Assembly: GCA_903918195.1 (NCBI GenBank)
Contig: CAIXDS010000209.1
Coordinates: 1-37,658 of the forward strand
DNA from: an uncultured Acetobacteraceae bacterium
GTDB lineage: Bacteria; Pseudomonadota; Alphaproteobacteria; Acetobacterales; Acetobacteraceae
Length of the DNA: 37,658 bases
Direction of reading: 5' to 3'
Both the position numbers and the translations under genes were made by a program. Below, piece by piece: positions 17,404 through 24,881 of this stretch. Numbering within the stretch: position 1 is the stretch's first letter; the number at the start of each line of letters is the position of its first letter. The notes under the pieces are model-generated. The model did no database searches, had not been told where the DNA came from, and worked only from the letters and a program-made list of their open reading frames with translations.

Positions 17404-19055
17404 GCGGCCGCCATCCCGACATGAGCCCGCCGGTCGACATGACCCGGCGCCGTGCGACAGGCCCTGCCCGGACCACCCACCCGGTCTATGTCGACCTGTT
17501 GCCGCCTTGCAACCACGCGTGCCCCGCCGGCGAGGACATCCAGGGCTGGCTTGCCCTGGCGCAGGCCGGCAAGGATCGCCAGGCATGGGAACACCTGGTG
17601 CGCGACAACCCGATGCCGGCCGTGCACGGCCGGGTCTGCTACCACCCGTGCGAAACCGCCTGCAACCGCGCGGAGCTCGACAGCGCCGTCAGTATACACG
17701 GCATCGAGCGCTATCTGGGGGACTGTGCCACCGCCGGCAACTGGCCCCTGCCCATCACCGGCAAGCCCAGCGGCAAGCGCGTGCTGGTGGTCGGCGCCGG
17801 GCCAGGCGGGCTGTCGGCCGCCTATCACCTGGCCCGGCTCGGCCACCAGGTCGAGGTGCACGAGGCCGGCCCGCTGCCCGGTGGCATGCTGCAATTCGGT
17901 ATCCCGGCCTACCGCCTGCCGCGCGACGTACTCGAGCACGAGATTGCGCGCATCGCGGCGATGGGGGTGAAGATCGTGCTCAACCATAAGGTCGAAGACC
18001 TTCTGGCCGAGGAGAGCGCCGGCAAGTTCGATGCCGTGTTCGTGGCCATCGGCGCCCAGGCCGGCCGCAACATCGGCATCCCCGCCTGCGACGCCGCCCA
18101 TGTCGTGACCGCCGTCAGCCTGCTGCACGATGTGGGCGCCGGCATGGTCCCCAGGATCGGCCGCCATGTGGTGATCTACGGCGCCGGCGACACCGCGATG
18201 GACGCCGCCCGCACCGCGAAGCGGCTAGGCGCCAGCGAGGCGCTGATCGTCTTCTTCAGCGACCGCGCGCACATGGAGGCGCACAGTTTCGATGCCGAGG
18301 AAGCTCTGTCGGAAGGTGTCAAGGTCAGGTGGCTCAGCAGCATCCGCGACATCGGTGCGGAGGCACTGAAGGTCGAACTGATGGCGCTCGACGCCAAGGG
18401 AATCCCGCAGCCCACCGGAAAGTTCGAGACACTGCAGGCCGATGGCGTGATCCTCGCGCTGGGACAGCAGACCGAAAGCGGTTTCCTCGCCGGCATCCCC
18501 GGCATCGTGGTGAAGCCGGACGGCACCGTGGTGGTCGGCCCCGACATGATGACCGGCCATCCCGGCATCTTCGCCGGCGGCGACATGGTGCCCGGACTCC
18601 GCTCGGTGACGACCGCCACCGGCCACGGCAAGAAGGCCGCGCGCTACATCGACGGCTGGCTGTCCGGCCGGGCGTTTGTGCCGGCGGTGAAGCACCAGGT
18701 GGTCGGCTTCGCGGATCTGCGCCTGCCGATCTACAGCGACGCCGTTGTGTTCGGCGAGGTGGACGTGCCAACAGCCGAGCGCCAGGGTTTCGCCGAGGTT
18801 GCCGAGGGACTGAGCCAGGCCGTCGCACGGCGCGAGGCGCAGCGCTGCCTGTCCTGCGGCAACTGTTTCGAATGCGACAATTGCTTTGCCGCCTGTCCGG
18901 AGCAGGCAATTGCGAAACTCGGCCGCACCCGTGGCTACACCGTCGACATGACGCTTTGCACCGGCTGCTCGGTCTGCGTCGAGCAGTGCCCCTGCCACGC
19001 GATGGAAATGGTGCCCGAGACCGCACCAGCGCGAACCAGGGAGCAGGCGCTGTGA
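17400..19055 (+). CDS. GltD-like FAD/NAD(P)-binding Fe-S oxidoreductase with C-terminal ferredoxin domain
   Basis: The 551-residue protein starts with a cysteine-rich helical domain as in glutamate synthase small subunit (CNHACPAGEDIQGWLALAQA, GRVCYHPCETACNR). Then come the FAD-binding motif VVGAGPGGLSAAYHLARLG (about 131-149), the NAD(P) motif VIYGAGDTAMDAARTAKRLG, and GIFAGGDMVPGLRSVTTATG. The C-terminus has two ferredoxin clusters: CLSCGNCFECDNCFAACP (about 483-500) and CTGCSVCVEQCP (about 520-531). No glutamate synthase large subunit is nearby. Overlap with PFOR (GTGA at 19052) suggests it transfers electrons between PFOR-reduced ferredoxin or PFOR itself and NAD(P)H. Similar proteins are partners of benzoyl-CoA reductase and 2-oxoacid oxidoreductases. 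The exact electron route is inference. Confidence 0.92.
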   Translation: MSGRHPDMSPPVDMTRRRATGPARTTHPVYVDLLPPCNHACPAGEDIQGWLALAQAGKDRQAWEHLVRDNPMPAVHGRVCYHPCETACNRAELDSAVSIHGIERYLGDCATAGNWPLPITGKPSGKRVLVVGAGPGGLSAAYHLARLGHQVEVHEAGPLPGGMLQFGIPAYRLPRDVLEHEIARIAAMGVKIVLNHKVEDLLAEESAGKFDAVFVAIGAQAGRNIGIPACDAAHVVTAVSLLHDVGAGMVPRIGRHVVIYGAGDTAMDAARTAKRLGASEALIVFFSDRAHMEAHSFDAEEALSEGVKVRWLSSIRDIGAEALKVELMALDAKGIPQPTGKFETLQADGVILALGQQTESGFLAGIPGIVVKPDGTVVVGPDMMTGHPGIFAGGDMVPGLRSVTTATGHGKKAARYIDGWLSGRAFVPAVKHQVVGFADLRLPIYSDAVVFGEVDVPTAERQGFAEVAEGLSQAVARREAQRCLSCGNCFECDNCFAACPEQAIAKLGRTRGYTVDMTLCTGCSVCVEQCPCHAMEMVPETAPARTREQAL

Positions 19056-22000
19056 GCACACGCACCACGATGGATGCCAACACTGCCGTCGCCCAAGTCG
19101 CCTACCGGACCAATGAGGTCTGCGCGATCTTCCCGATCACGCCGTCATCGCCGATGGCGGACCTGGCGGACCAGTGGATGTCGGAAGGCGTCCGAAACAT
19201 CTGGGGTAACATCCCCGTCGTGCAGGAGATGCAGGCGGAGGGTGGTGCCGCCGGGGCGGTGCACGGCGCGCTGCAGTCAGGCGCCGTCACCACCACCTTC
19301 ACGGCCTCACAGGGCCTTATGCTGATGCTGCCGAACATGTTCAAGATCGCCGGCGAGCTGAACGCCACCGTGTTCCACGTGGCGTCGCGCGCGCTCGCAA
19401 CCTCCGCCCTGTCGATCTTCGGCGACCATGCCGATGTCATGACCGTACGCCCGAGCGGCTTCGCGTTGTTCTGCTCGGGCTCGGTACAGGAGGCGCATGA
19501 CAGCGCCTTGATCGCGCAGATGGCGACCCTGGAATCCCGGGTGCCGTTCCTGCATTTCTTCGACGGGTTCCGCACGTCGCACGAGCTGAACACGCTGGAG
19601 TTGATGAGCGACGCTGAGATCCGCTCGATGATCGACGATGGCCTGGTGCGTGCCCATCGCGCCCGCGGGCTGAACCCTGAGCACCCTTTCATCCGCGGCA
19701 CCGCGCAGAACCCGGATACCTTCTTTCAGGCGCGGGAAGCGGTGAACGCCTATTACGAGCGTGTGCCTGGCATCGTGCAAGCCGCCATGCAACGCCTCGC
19801 AGCCATGACCGGGCGCCAGTATGGCCTGTTCGACTACGAGGGCGACGACGACGCCGAGCGGGTCATGATCCTGATGGGGTCGGGCGCAGAGACCGCCCGG
19901 GCCGCCGCCGCAGCCTTGCGCGTGGTCGGCGAAAAGCTCGGCGTACTGCAGGTGCGCCTCTACCGGCCGTTTTCCGTCGCCCACCTGCTGGCCGCCTTGC
20001 CCGCTACCGTCCGCAGCATCGTCGTGCTCGACCGCACCAAGGAGCCCGGGTGTATCGGTGAGCCACTGCTTCAGGATATCGTCACCGCACTTGCAGGCGC
20101 CGTGGCCAACGGTCAGCGCGCGACCATGCCGCGCATCATCGGCGGACGCTATGGCCTGTCCTCCAAGGATTTCACCCCGGCAATGGCCAAAGCGGCCTTT
20201 GACGAGCTGCAGGCCGAGCGGCCAAGAACCGGCTTCACCCTCGGCATCATCGACGACGTGACGCATACCAACCTGCCGCTCGACGCCGGCTTCATGATCG
20301 AGCCGGCCGGCGTGACCCGCGCCGTGTTCTACGGCCTGGGCGCCGACGGCACGGTCGGTGCCAACAAGAACAGCGTGAAGATCATTGCCGAGGACGCCGG
20401 ACTCTATGCCCAGGGCTATTTCGTATACGACAGCCACAAATCTGGCGCGCAGACCATTTCACATCTGCGCTTCGGGCCGGAGCCGATCCGCGCCCCCTAC
20501 CTGATCGCCCAGGCCGGGTTCGTGGCGTGCCACCAGTTCGCGGCACTGGAGCGCCAGGACCTGCTGCGCCTGGCCGCACCCGGCGCGACCTTGCTGCTGA
20601 ACGCACCGTTTGCCGCGGGCGAGGTCTGGGCCGAATTGTCCCGGCCAGTGCAGCAGAGCATCATCGACCGCAAGCTGCGCCTTTTCACGATTGACGCGTC
20701 GGCTGTCGCACGCGACGTCGGACTTGGCGACCGCACCAACACCGTCCTGCAGACCTGTTTCTTCGCCATCTCTGGCGTGATGCCGCGCGACAAGGCGATC
20801 GGGCACATCAAGGAAGCCATCCGCAGATCCTACGCGCACAAGGGCCAGAGCGTGGTGGACAGGAATTTCGCTGCCGTCGATGGCACCCTGGCACGGTTGA
20901 GCGAAGTCGCTGTCCCGTCCGAGGTCACCAGCAGCCGCGAACTGGTGCCCCTGGTCCGGCCAGATGCGCCCGAATTCCTCCGTGGCGTCACCGCCCGCAT
21001 TTTCGCCGGGCTTGGCGACGACATTCCGGTCAGCATGATCCCCGCGGACGGCACGTTCCCCTCCGGCACCAGCGCCTACGAAAAGCGCAACGTCTCCGAG
21101 AGCGTGCCGGCCTGGCGCGAGGACCTGTGCGTGCAGTGCGGCCAGTGCAGCTTCGTTTGCCCGCACAGCGTCATCCGTTCCAAATACTACAACGAGGCCA
21201 GGCTCGCCGGCGCGCCCGCCAGCTTCCGCTCTGCCCCGGTTAATGCCCGCGGTTACCCCGAGGCGCGCTTTACGCTGCAATTTTACGTCGAGGACTGCAC
21301 CGGCTGCGGCCTCTGCGTCGAGGCCTGCCCGGCGCTCAGTCCGCGCGAGGCTGACACCCGCGCCATCAATATGCGGGACAAGGCGCCCATGCTCGATGCC
21401 GAGCGCGCCAACATTGCCTTTTTCGAGACCCTTCCGGTGAATGACCGCGCCCGGGTTGATTTCGGAGATGTACGCGGCGTGCAGTTCCTGGAACCGCTGT
21501 TTGAATTCTCCGGTGCGTGCGGCGGCTGCGGCGAGACGCCGTACCTGAAGCTGCTCAGCCAATTGTTCGGCGACCGGCTGCAGATCGCCAACGCCACCGG
21601 GTGTTCGTCCATCTATGGCGGCAACCTGCCGGTCACGCCCTGGACAAAGAATGCCGAGGGCCGCGGCCCCGCCTGGTCGAACTCATTGTTCGAGGACAAT
21701 GCCGAGTTTGGACTTGGCTTTCGGCTGGCCGCCGATAAGCACCTGGAGATCGCCCTCACCCAGCTTGCCGCTTTGGCGCCGACCGTCGGCGTCGATCTGG
21801 CCGAAGCCATCGCCAAGGCGCCGCAAATCCGCGAGTCCGACATCCGTGCCCAGCGGATCAGGGTCGCACAGCTGAAGACCCGGCTGCTGTCGATGAAGGA
21901 ACCAGCCGCACTCGATCTGCTTTCCGTCGTCGACAGCCTCGTTCGCCGCAGCATATGGATCGTCGGCGGCGACGGCTGGGCCTATGACATCGGCTATGGC

Positions 22001-22639
22001 GGCCTCGACCATGTGCTGGCGAGCGGCCGCGACGTCAACGTGCTGGTGCTCGACACCGAGGTCTATTCCAACACCGGCGGCCAGGCATCCAAGGCCACAC
22101 CGCTGGGGGCGGTCGCGAAGTTTGCCGCCGCCGGCAAGCGCACCCCCCGAAAAGACCTCGGGCTGCAGATGATCGCCTATGGAAACGTGTACGTCGCCCA
22201 GGTCGCCATCGGCGCCAACCCGCAGCACACGCTGCAGACCTTCCGCGAGGCCGAGGCCTATTCCGGGCCGTCGATTATCCTCGCCTACAGCCAGTGCATT
22301 GCCCATGGCATCGACATGCGCCTGGGCATGAAGCAGCAGGACCTGGCCACCGCCAGCGGCTACTGGCCGCTGTTTCGCTTCAATCCGGAGATGCGGACGG
22401 TGCACGAAAACCCCTTCCGCCTCGACAGCCCGCGCCCGCACATTCCGCTGAAATCCTATGCTTACAACGAACTGCGGTATCGTTCGCTCGCCAGCACCCG
22501 GCCGGCCGACGCGGCCGAGCTGCTGGCCCACGCGCAGGCGGCGGTGTTGGCAAAATACCAACAGTATGAGGAACTTGCCGGCTTCGATGGCACAAGGTTC
22601 CACCCGGTTGTCGCGCGCCCCGTGGGGAGCGTGCCATGA
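19052..22639 (+). CDS. nifJ: Pyruvate:ferredoxin (flavodoxin) oxidoreductase
   Basis: The 1195-residue single-chain enzyme is full length for PFOR/NifJ. The N-terminal domain has TNEVCAIFPITPSSPMADLA, VQEMQAEGGAAGAVHGALQS and TTTFTASQGLMLMLPNMFKI. Next comes the gamma-type domain (GLGADGTVGANKNSVKIIAE). Two 4Fe-4S motifs follow, CVQCGQCSFVCP (about 692-703) and CTGCGLCVEACP (about 750-761). The C-terminal thiamine-diphosphate domain has GACGGCGETPY, ATGCSSIYGGNLPVTPW, GGDGWAYDIGYGGLDHVLAS and DTEVYSNTGGQASKATPLGA. It oxidises pyruvate and CoA to acetyl-CoA and CO2, reducing ferredoxin or flavodoxin. The start GTG 19052 overlaps the GltD-like stop; its own stop overlaps the next ATG. Divergent Pta-AckA genes would use the acetyl-CoA. 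A nif role is possible but no nif genes are in the window. Confidence 0.97.
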   Translation: MSTRTTMDANTAVAQVAYRTNEVCAIFPITPSSPMADLADQWMSEGVRNIWGNIPVVQEMQAEGGAAGAVHGALQSGAVTTTFTASQGLMLMLPNMFKIAGELNATVFHVASRALATSALSIFGDHADVMTVRPSGFALFCSGSVQEAHDSALIAQMATLESRVPFLHFFDGFRTSHELNTLELMSDAEIRSMIDDGLVRAHRARGLNPEHPFIRGTAQNPDTFFQAREAVNAYYERVPGIVQAAMQRLAAMTGRQYGLFDYEGDDDAERVMILMGSGAETARAAAAALRVVGEKLGVLQVRLYRPFSVAHLLAALPATVRSIVVLDRTKEPGCIGEPLLQDIVTALAGAVANGQRATMPRIIGGRYGLSSKDFTPAMAKAAFDELQAERPRTGFTLGIIDDVTHTNLPLDAGFMIEPAGVTRAVFYGLGADGTVGANKNSVKIIAEDAGLYAQGYFVYDSHKSGAQTISHLRFGPEPIRAPYLIAQAGFVACHQFAALERQDLLRLAAPGATLLLNAPFAAGEVWAELSRPVQQSIIDRKLRLFTIDASAVARDVGLGDRTNTVLQTCFFAISGVMPRDKAIGHIKEAIRRSYAHKGQSVVDRNFAAVDGTLARLSEVAVPSEVTSSRELVPLVRPDAPEFLRGVTARIFAGLGDDIPVSMIPADGTFPSGTSAYEKRNVSESVPAWREDLCVQCGQCSFVCPHSVIRSKYYNEARLAGAPASFRSAPVNARGYPEARFTLQFYVEDCTGCGLCVEACPALSPREADTRAINMRDKAPMLDAERANIAFFETLPVNDRARVDFGDVRGVQFLEPLFEFSGACGGCGETPYLKLLSQLFGDRLQIANATGCSSIYGGNLPVTPWTKNAEGRGPAWSNSLFEDNAEFGLGFRLAADKHLEIALTQLAALAPTVGVDLAEAIAKAPQIRESDIRAQRIRVAQLKTRLLSMKEPAALDLLSVVDSLVRRSIWIVGGDGWAYDIGYGGLDHVLASGRDVNVLVLDTEVYSNTGGQASKATPLGAVAKFAAAGKRTPRKDLGLQMIAYGNVYVAQVAIGANPQHTLQTFREAEAYSGPSIILAYSQCIAHGIDMRLGMKQQDLATASGYWPLFRFNPEMRTVHENPFRLDSPRPHIPLKSYAYNELRYRSLASTRPADAAELLAHAQAAVLAKYQQYEELAGFDGTRFHPVVARPVGSVP

Positions 22640-23646
22640 CGCTTTCACTGGCGACCAAGTACCTCGGCCTGTCGCTCAAAAACCCGCTGGTGGCGTCTGC
22701 CTCACCGCTGAACCGCGAAATCGGCAACCTCCGCCGGCTAGAGGACGCCGGCACCGGCGCTGTTGTTTTGCCGTCGCTGTTCGAGGAGCAGATCGAGGCC
22801 GAGGCGGAGCTGCATGGCGCCTTGATGGGGGCCTATGCGAACAGTTCGCCCGAGGCGCAGTCCTACTTCCCGCAAACCATCAGCGGTCCCTATGGCCTCG
22901 GCCCGGAGCGTTACCTTGAGCTCGTGCACCGCGCCCGGGCGGCGGTCGACATCCCCGTCATCGCCAGCCTCAACGGATCGTCGGTGGCCGGCTGGGTCGA
23001 ATACGCATCGTTGATCGAGCAGGCCGGCGCCGCGGCGCTGGAGTTGAACATGTACCACGTGCCGACCGACCTCGCGGAATCCGGCCGCGACATCGAGGCC
23101 CGCTATACCGAGATCGTCGGTGCCATCTGCGGCTCGGTCAGCCTGCCGGTCTCGATCAAGCTGACGCCTTTTCTCAGTTCTATCGGCCACTTCGCCAACA
23201 CGCTGGTGGGGTTTGGCGCCGGTGGGCTGGTATTGTTTAACCGCCTGTTGCAGCCCGATATCGACCTGGTGCGGCTGCGCCTGGCCGACACGCTGGAACT
23301 CAGCACCCCAGCCGAGCTGCGTCTGCCGTTGCTGTGGACCGCCATCCTCGCCGGCCGCACGAACCAAGCCTGCCTCGCCACCTCCACCGGCGTCGCCACT
23401 CCCGCCGACGTCGTGAAGTGCATTCTCGCCGGCGCCGACGTGGTCATGACGACCTCCGCTATCCTGCACGGTGGCATTGGGGAGATGCGCAATCTGGTGA
23501 ACGGCCTTCAGCGATGGATGGAGGAGCGCGAATTCGACGCGCTGGTCGAAATGCGCGGTATGTTGAGCTGGCAGCGCAGCAAGGATCGCGGCATTTATGA
23601 CCGCGCCAGTTACCTTCGTATCCTCGAAAGGTATGTGGCACCTTGA
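22636..23646 (+). CDS. Dihydroorotate dehydrogenase-like flavoprotein (NifJ-associated type)
   Basis: A 336-residue TIM-barrel protein. It begins LATKYLGLSLKNPLVASASP, contains VDIPVIASLNGSSVAGWVEY, ALELNMYHVPTDL, LPVSIKLTPFLSSIGHFANT, GAGGLVLFNRLLQPDIDLV, ATSTGVATPADVVKCILAGA and ADVVMTTSAILHGG. It aligns with the DHOD-like family annotated dihydroorotate dehydrogenase-like protein, which is often encoded next to nifJ and is distinct from biosynthetic PyrD. The Asn and Lys expected of FMN-dependent DHODs are present (NMYHVP, IKLTP). No pyrimidine genes are nearby. ATG 22636 overlaps the PFOR stop. A role as an electron acceptor partner of PFOR is plausible but unproven. It is the last clearly intact gene of the operon. 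Confidence 0.9.
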   Translation: MTLSLATKYLGLSLKNPLVASASPLNREIGNLRRLEDAGTGAVVLPSLFEEQIEAEAELHGALMGAYANSSPEAQSYFPQTISGPYGLGPERYLELVHRARAAVDIPVIASLNGSSVAGWVEYASLIEQAGAAALELNMYHVPTDLAESGRDIEARYTEIVGAICGSVSLPVSIKLTPFLSSIGHFANTLVGFGAGGLVLFNRLLQPDIDLVRLRLADTLELSTPAELRLPLLWTAILAGRTNQACLATSTGVATPADVVKCILAGADVVMTTSAILHGGIGEMRNLVNGLQRWMEEREFDALVEMRGMLSWQRSKDRGIYDRASYLRILERYVAP

Positions 23647-23900
23647 ACAATGAGCCGGCGCCAGTCCCCGACACGGGCACCGTTGTTTCCATTCATGGCG
23701 CCATCCTGGGGATGCTGTTCTGCTCCGCTGCTCTGTTTCTTCCGGCCCTGCCGCCGATTGGCACCGCGCTGGCAGCCGCCCAATCGAAGCGGGCTGACAG
23801 AGCCGATGTTGCTCCGGGCGCCTCTGCCACATTGGGGTCGTTGCCGGATTTCGTATCAGATTCCCGTCGCCCCGTGCCCAGGCTGCCCGGGACGCCATAG
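23643..23900 (+). pseudogene. Possible remnant of an alternate F1-ATPase beta subunit N-terminus
   Basis: A frame opening with TTG 23643, overlapping the DHOD-like stop as TTGA, encodes 85 residues. Its start, VPDTGTVVSIHGAILGMLF then ALPPIGTALAA, resembles the N-terminus of F1-ATPase beta subunits (GTVVSIRGSVVDIRF, LPPI.TAL) with an internal insertion of about ten residues. After residue 45 it is low-complexity and unlike any family I know. The N-type ATPase operons that I recall begin with the beta subunit. This could be a decayed operon end or chance similarity, so confidence is low. Confidence 0.3.
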
Positions 23901-23917
23901 ACCGCGCCCTCCGGAGC

Positions 23918-23954
23918 GCGACAGTCAGGGTGGTGACCATCCTGACTGTCGCGG
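23918..23954 (+). terminator. Strong hairpin after the PFOR operon, no U-tract
   Basis: The arms CGCGACAGTCAGG (23918-23930) and CCTGACTGTCGCG (23942-23954) are exactly complementary. The inner bases GTGG and CCAT extend the stem with one G-U pair to about 17 bp around a TGA loop. There is no T-run after it, so it may be a Rho-assisted end, an RNA-stabilising hairpin or an attenuator. Its position, 270 bases after the DHOD-like gene and before the next FixJ-like box, fits separation of two transcription units. Confidence 0.55.
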
Positions 23955-24010
23955 TGCCCGGGCGCCGCTGACGATGGCTGAGACGAGCTCAAACCCGAAG
24001 GTCATCGATG

Positions 24011-24023
24011 TAAGTAGTTTCCG
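24011..24023 (+). promoter_or_regulatory. FixJ-like box, closest match to the fixK-type site
   Basis: The sequence TAAGTAGTTTCCG, preceded by G and followed by TGCCTGCC, contains GTAAGTAGTTTCC. This is essentially the form I recall for FixJ~P sites of rhizobial fixK promoters (GTAMGTAG core). It lies 175 bases upstream of the DUF1269-like gene that heads the oleate hydratase operon. Confidence 0.78.
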
Positions 24024-24198
24024 TGCCTGCCATCGCCAGATCGCCGGCCGGTATTGTCGCTTCGGTGACCCGACGCGCAGGCCCAACGCCCCCCGGCTGG
24101 GAAACTCCCTGGCGCGCATGCGAGTGCCAGCAAATGACATAAGAAATGCATAACCCAACACGGGCGTGTCCCGTCAACGCATCACGAAAGAAAATCAC

Positions 24199-24762
24199 AT
24201 GTCAGCACCTGATTCGGTCGTCGCAGTTTTTATCGATCACAATGCAGCGGAAACGGCCGTAAAGAAACTGGCCGCTGCTGGGTTCGCGATGAAGAGCCTC
24301 AGCGTTATCGGCAAAGGCTACCATACCGACGAAAAAGTTATCGGATTTTATAACGTTGGCGACAGGGTCAAGTTCTGGGGCAGTCGCGGTGCCTATTGGG
24401 GCGGACTGTGGGGGTTGTTTTTCGGTGGGATGTTCATGTTCGTTCCCGTTGTCGGGCATGTCGTTGTGCTGGGATACCTGGCTGCCACGCTGATTTCCGG
24501 CATTGAGAGTGCGATCGTGGTCGGCGGGCTCAGCGCGCTCGGGGCAGCACTTTACAGTATTGGCATCCCGAGGGACAGCGTGATCGAATACGAGGCGGCG
24601 CTGAAGGCCGACGATTATTTGGTGATCGCGCACGGCTCGGCAGAGGAAGTGGCCCGCGCCAAGGCGATCCTCGGCACCGAGCGCCCAACCCGGCTCGATG
24701 TGCATGCTGGTGCGACGGCGGGAGTGGTGCCGACGGACCTGCTGGTCCCAGCCACCAGTTGA
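24199..24762 (+). CDS. DUF1269/YflT-like small membrane protein
   Basis: A 187-residue protein. It begins with an alpha/beta segment (DSVVAVFIDHNAAETAVKKL, AAGFAMKSLSVIGKGY) as in general-stress YflT-type domains. The middle is glycine-rich with two membrane helices, starting at GAYWGGLWGLFFGGMFMFVP. After ALYSIGIPRDSVIEYEAALK it returns to a soluble strand-helix unit (DDYLVIAHGSAEEVARAKAI). This resembles DUF1269 proteins, often linked to stress responses, for which no biochemical function is established. The ATG at 24199 has GAAAGAAAA upstream; a GTG at 24166 is less likely. It follows a FixJ-like box and probably heads the operon with oleate hydratase, 119 bases further on. Confidence 0.8.
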   Translation: MSAPDSVVAVFIDHNAAETAVKKLAAAGFAMKSLSVIGKGYHTDEKVIGFYNVGDRVKFWGSRGAYWGGLWGLFFGGMFMFVPVVGHVVVLGYLAATLISGIESAIVVGGLSALGAALYSIGIPRDSVIEYEAALKADDYLVIAHGSAEEVARAKAILGTERPTRLDVHAGATAGVVPTDLLVPATS

Positions 24763-24770
24763 TGTGGCCG

Positions 24771-24783
24771 CCGTAGTTTGTCG
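24771..24783 (+). promoter_or_regulatory. Weak FixJ-like half match before oleate hydratase
   Basis: The sequence CCGTAGTTTGTCG keeps GTAGTTT but lacks the TTCCG end. It lies about 100 bases upstream of the oleate hydratase start. It is probably not a functional site and is noted only because of its position. Confidence 0.2.
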
Positions 24784-24881
24784 CGCGATCGCCGCGGCTC
24801 CATTGCCGTCGACCGGGCACCGCGCCCCCCGGTCGGCGAGCAATGCGTCGATCGCGCGACCATGAAACCTGGAGAACAATA

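Larger units (their letters stand above)
23647..24198. other. Intergenic region with remnant, hairpin and FixJ-like box
   Basis: This 552-base stretch has no confident gene. In order it holds the possible ATPase remnant, a strong hairpin at 23918-23954 and a FixJ-like box at 24011-24023. The rest, about 24030-24190, is unassigned; it would be the leader of the next operon. Confidence 0.55.
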
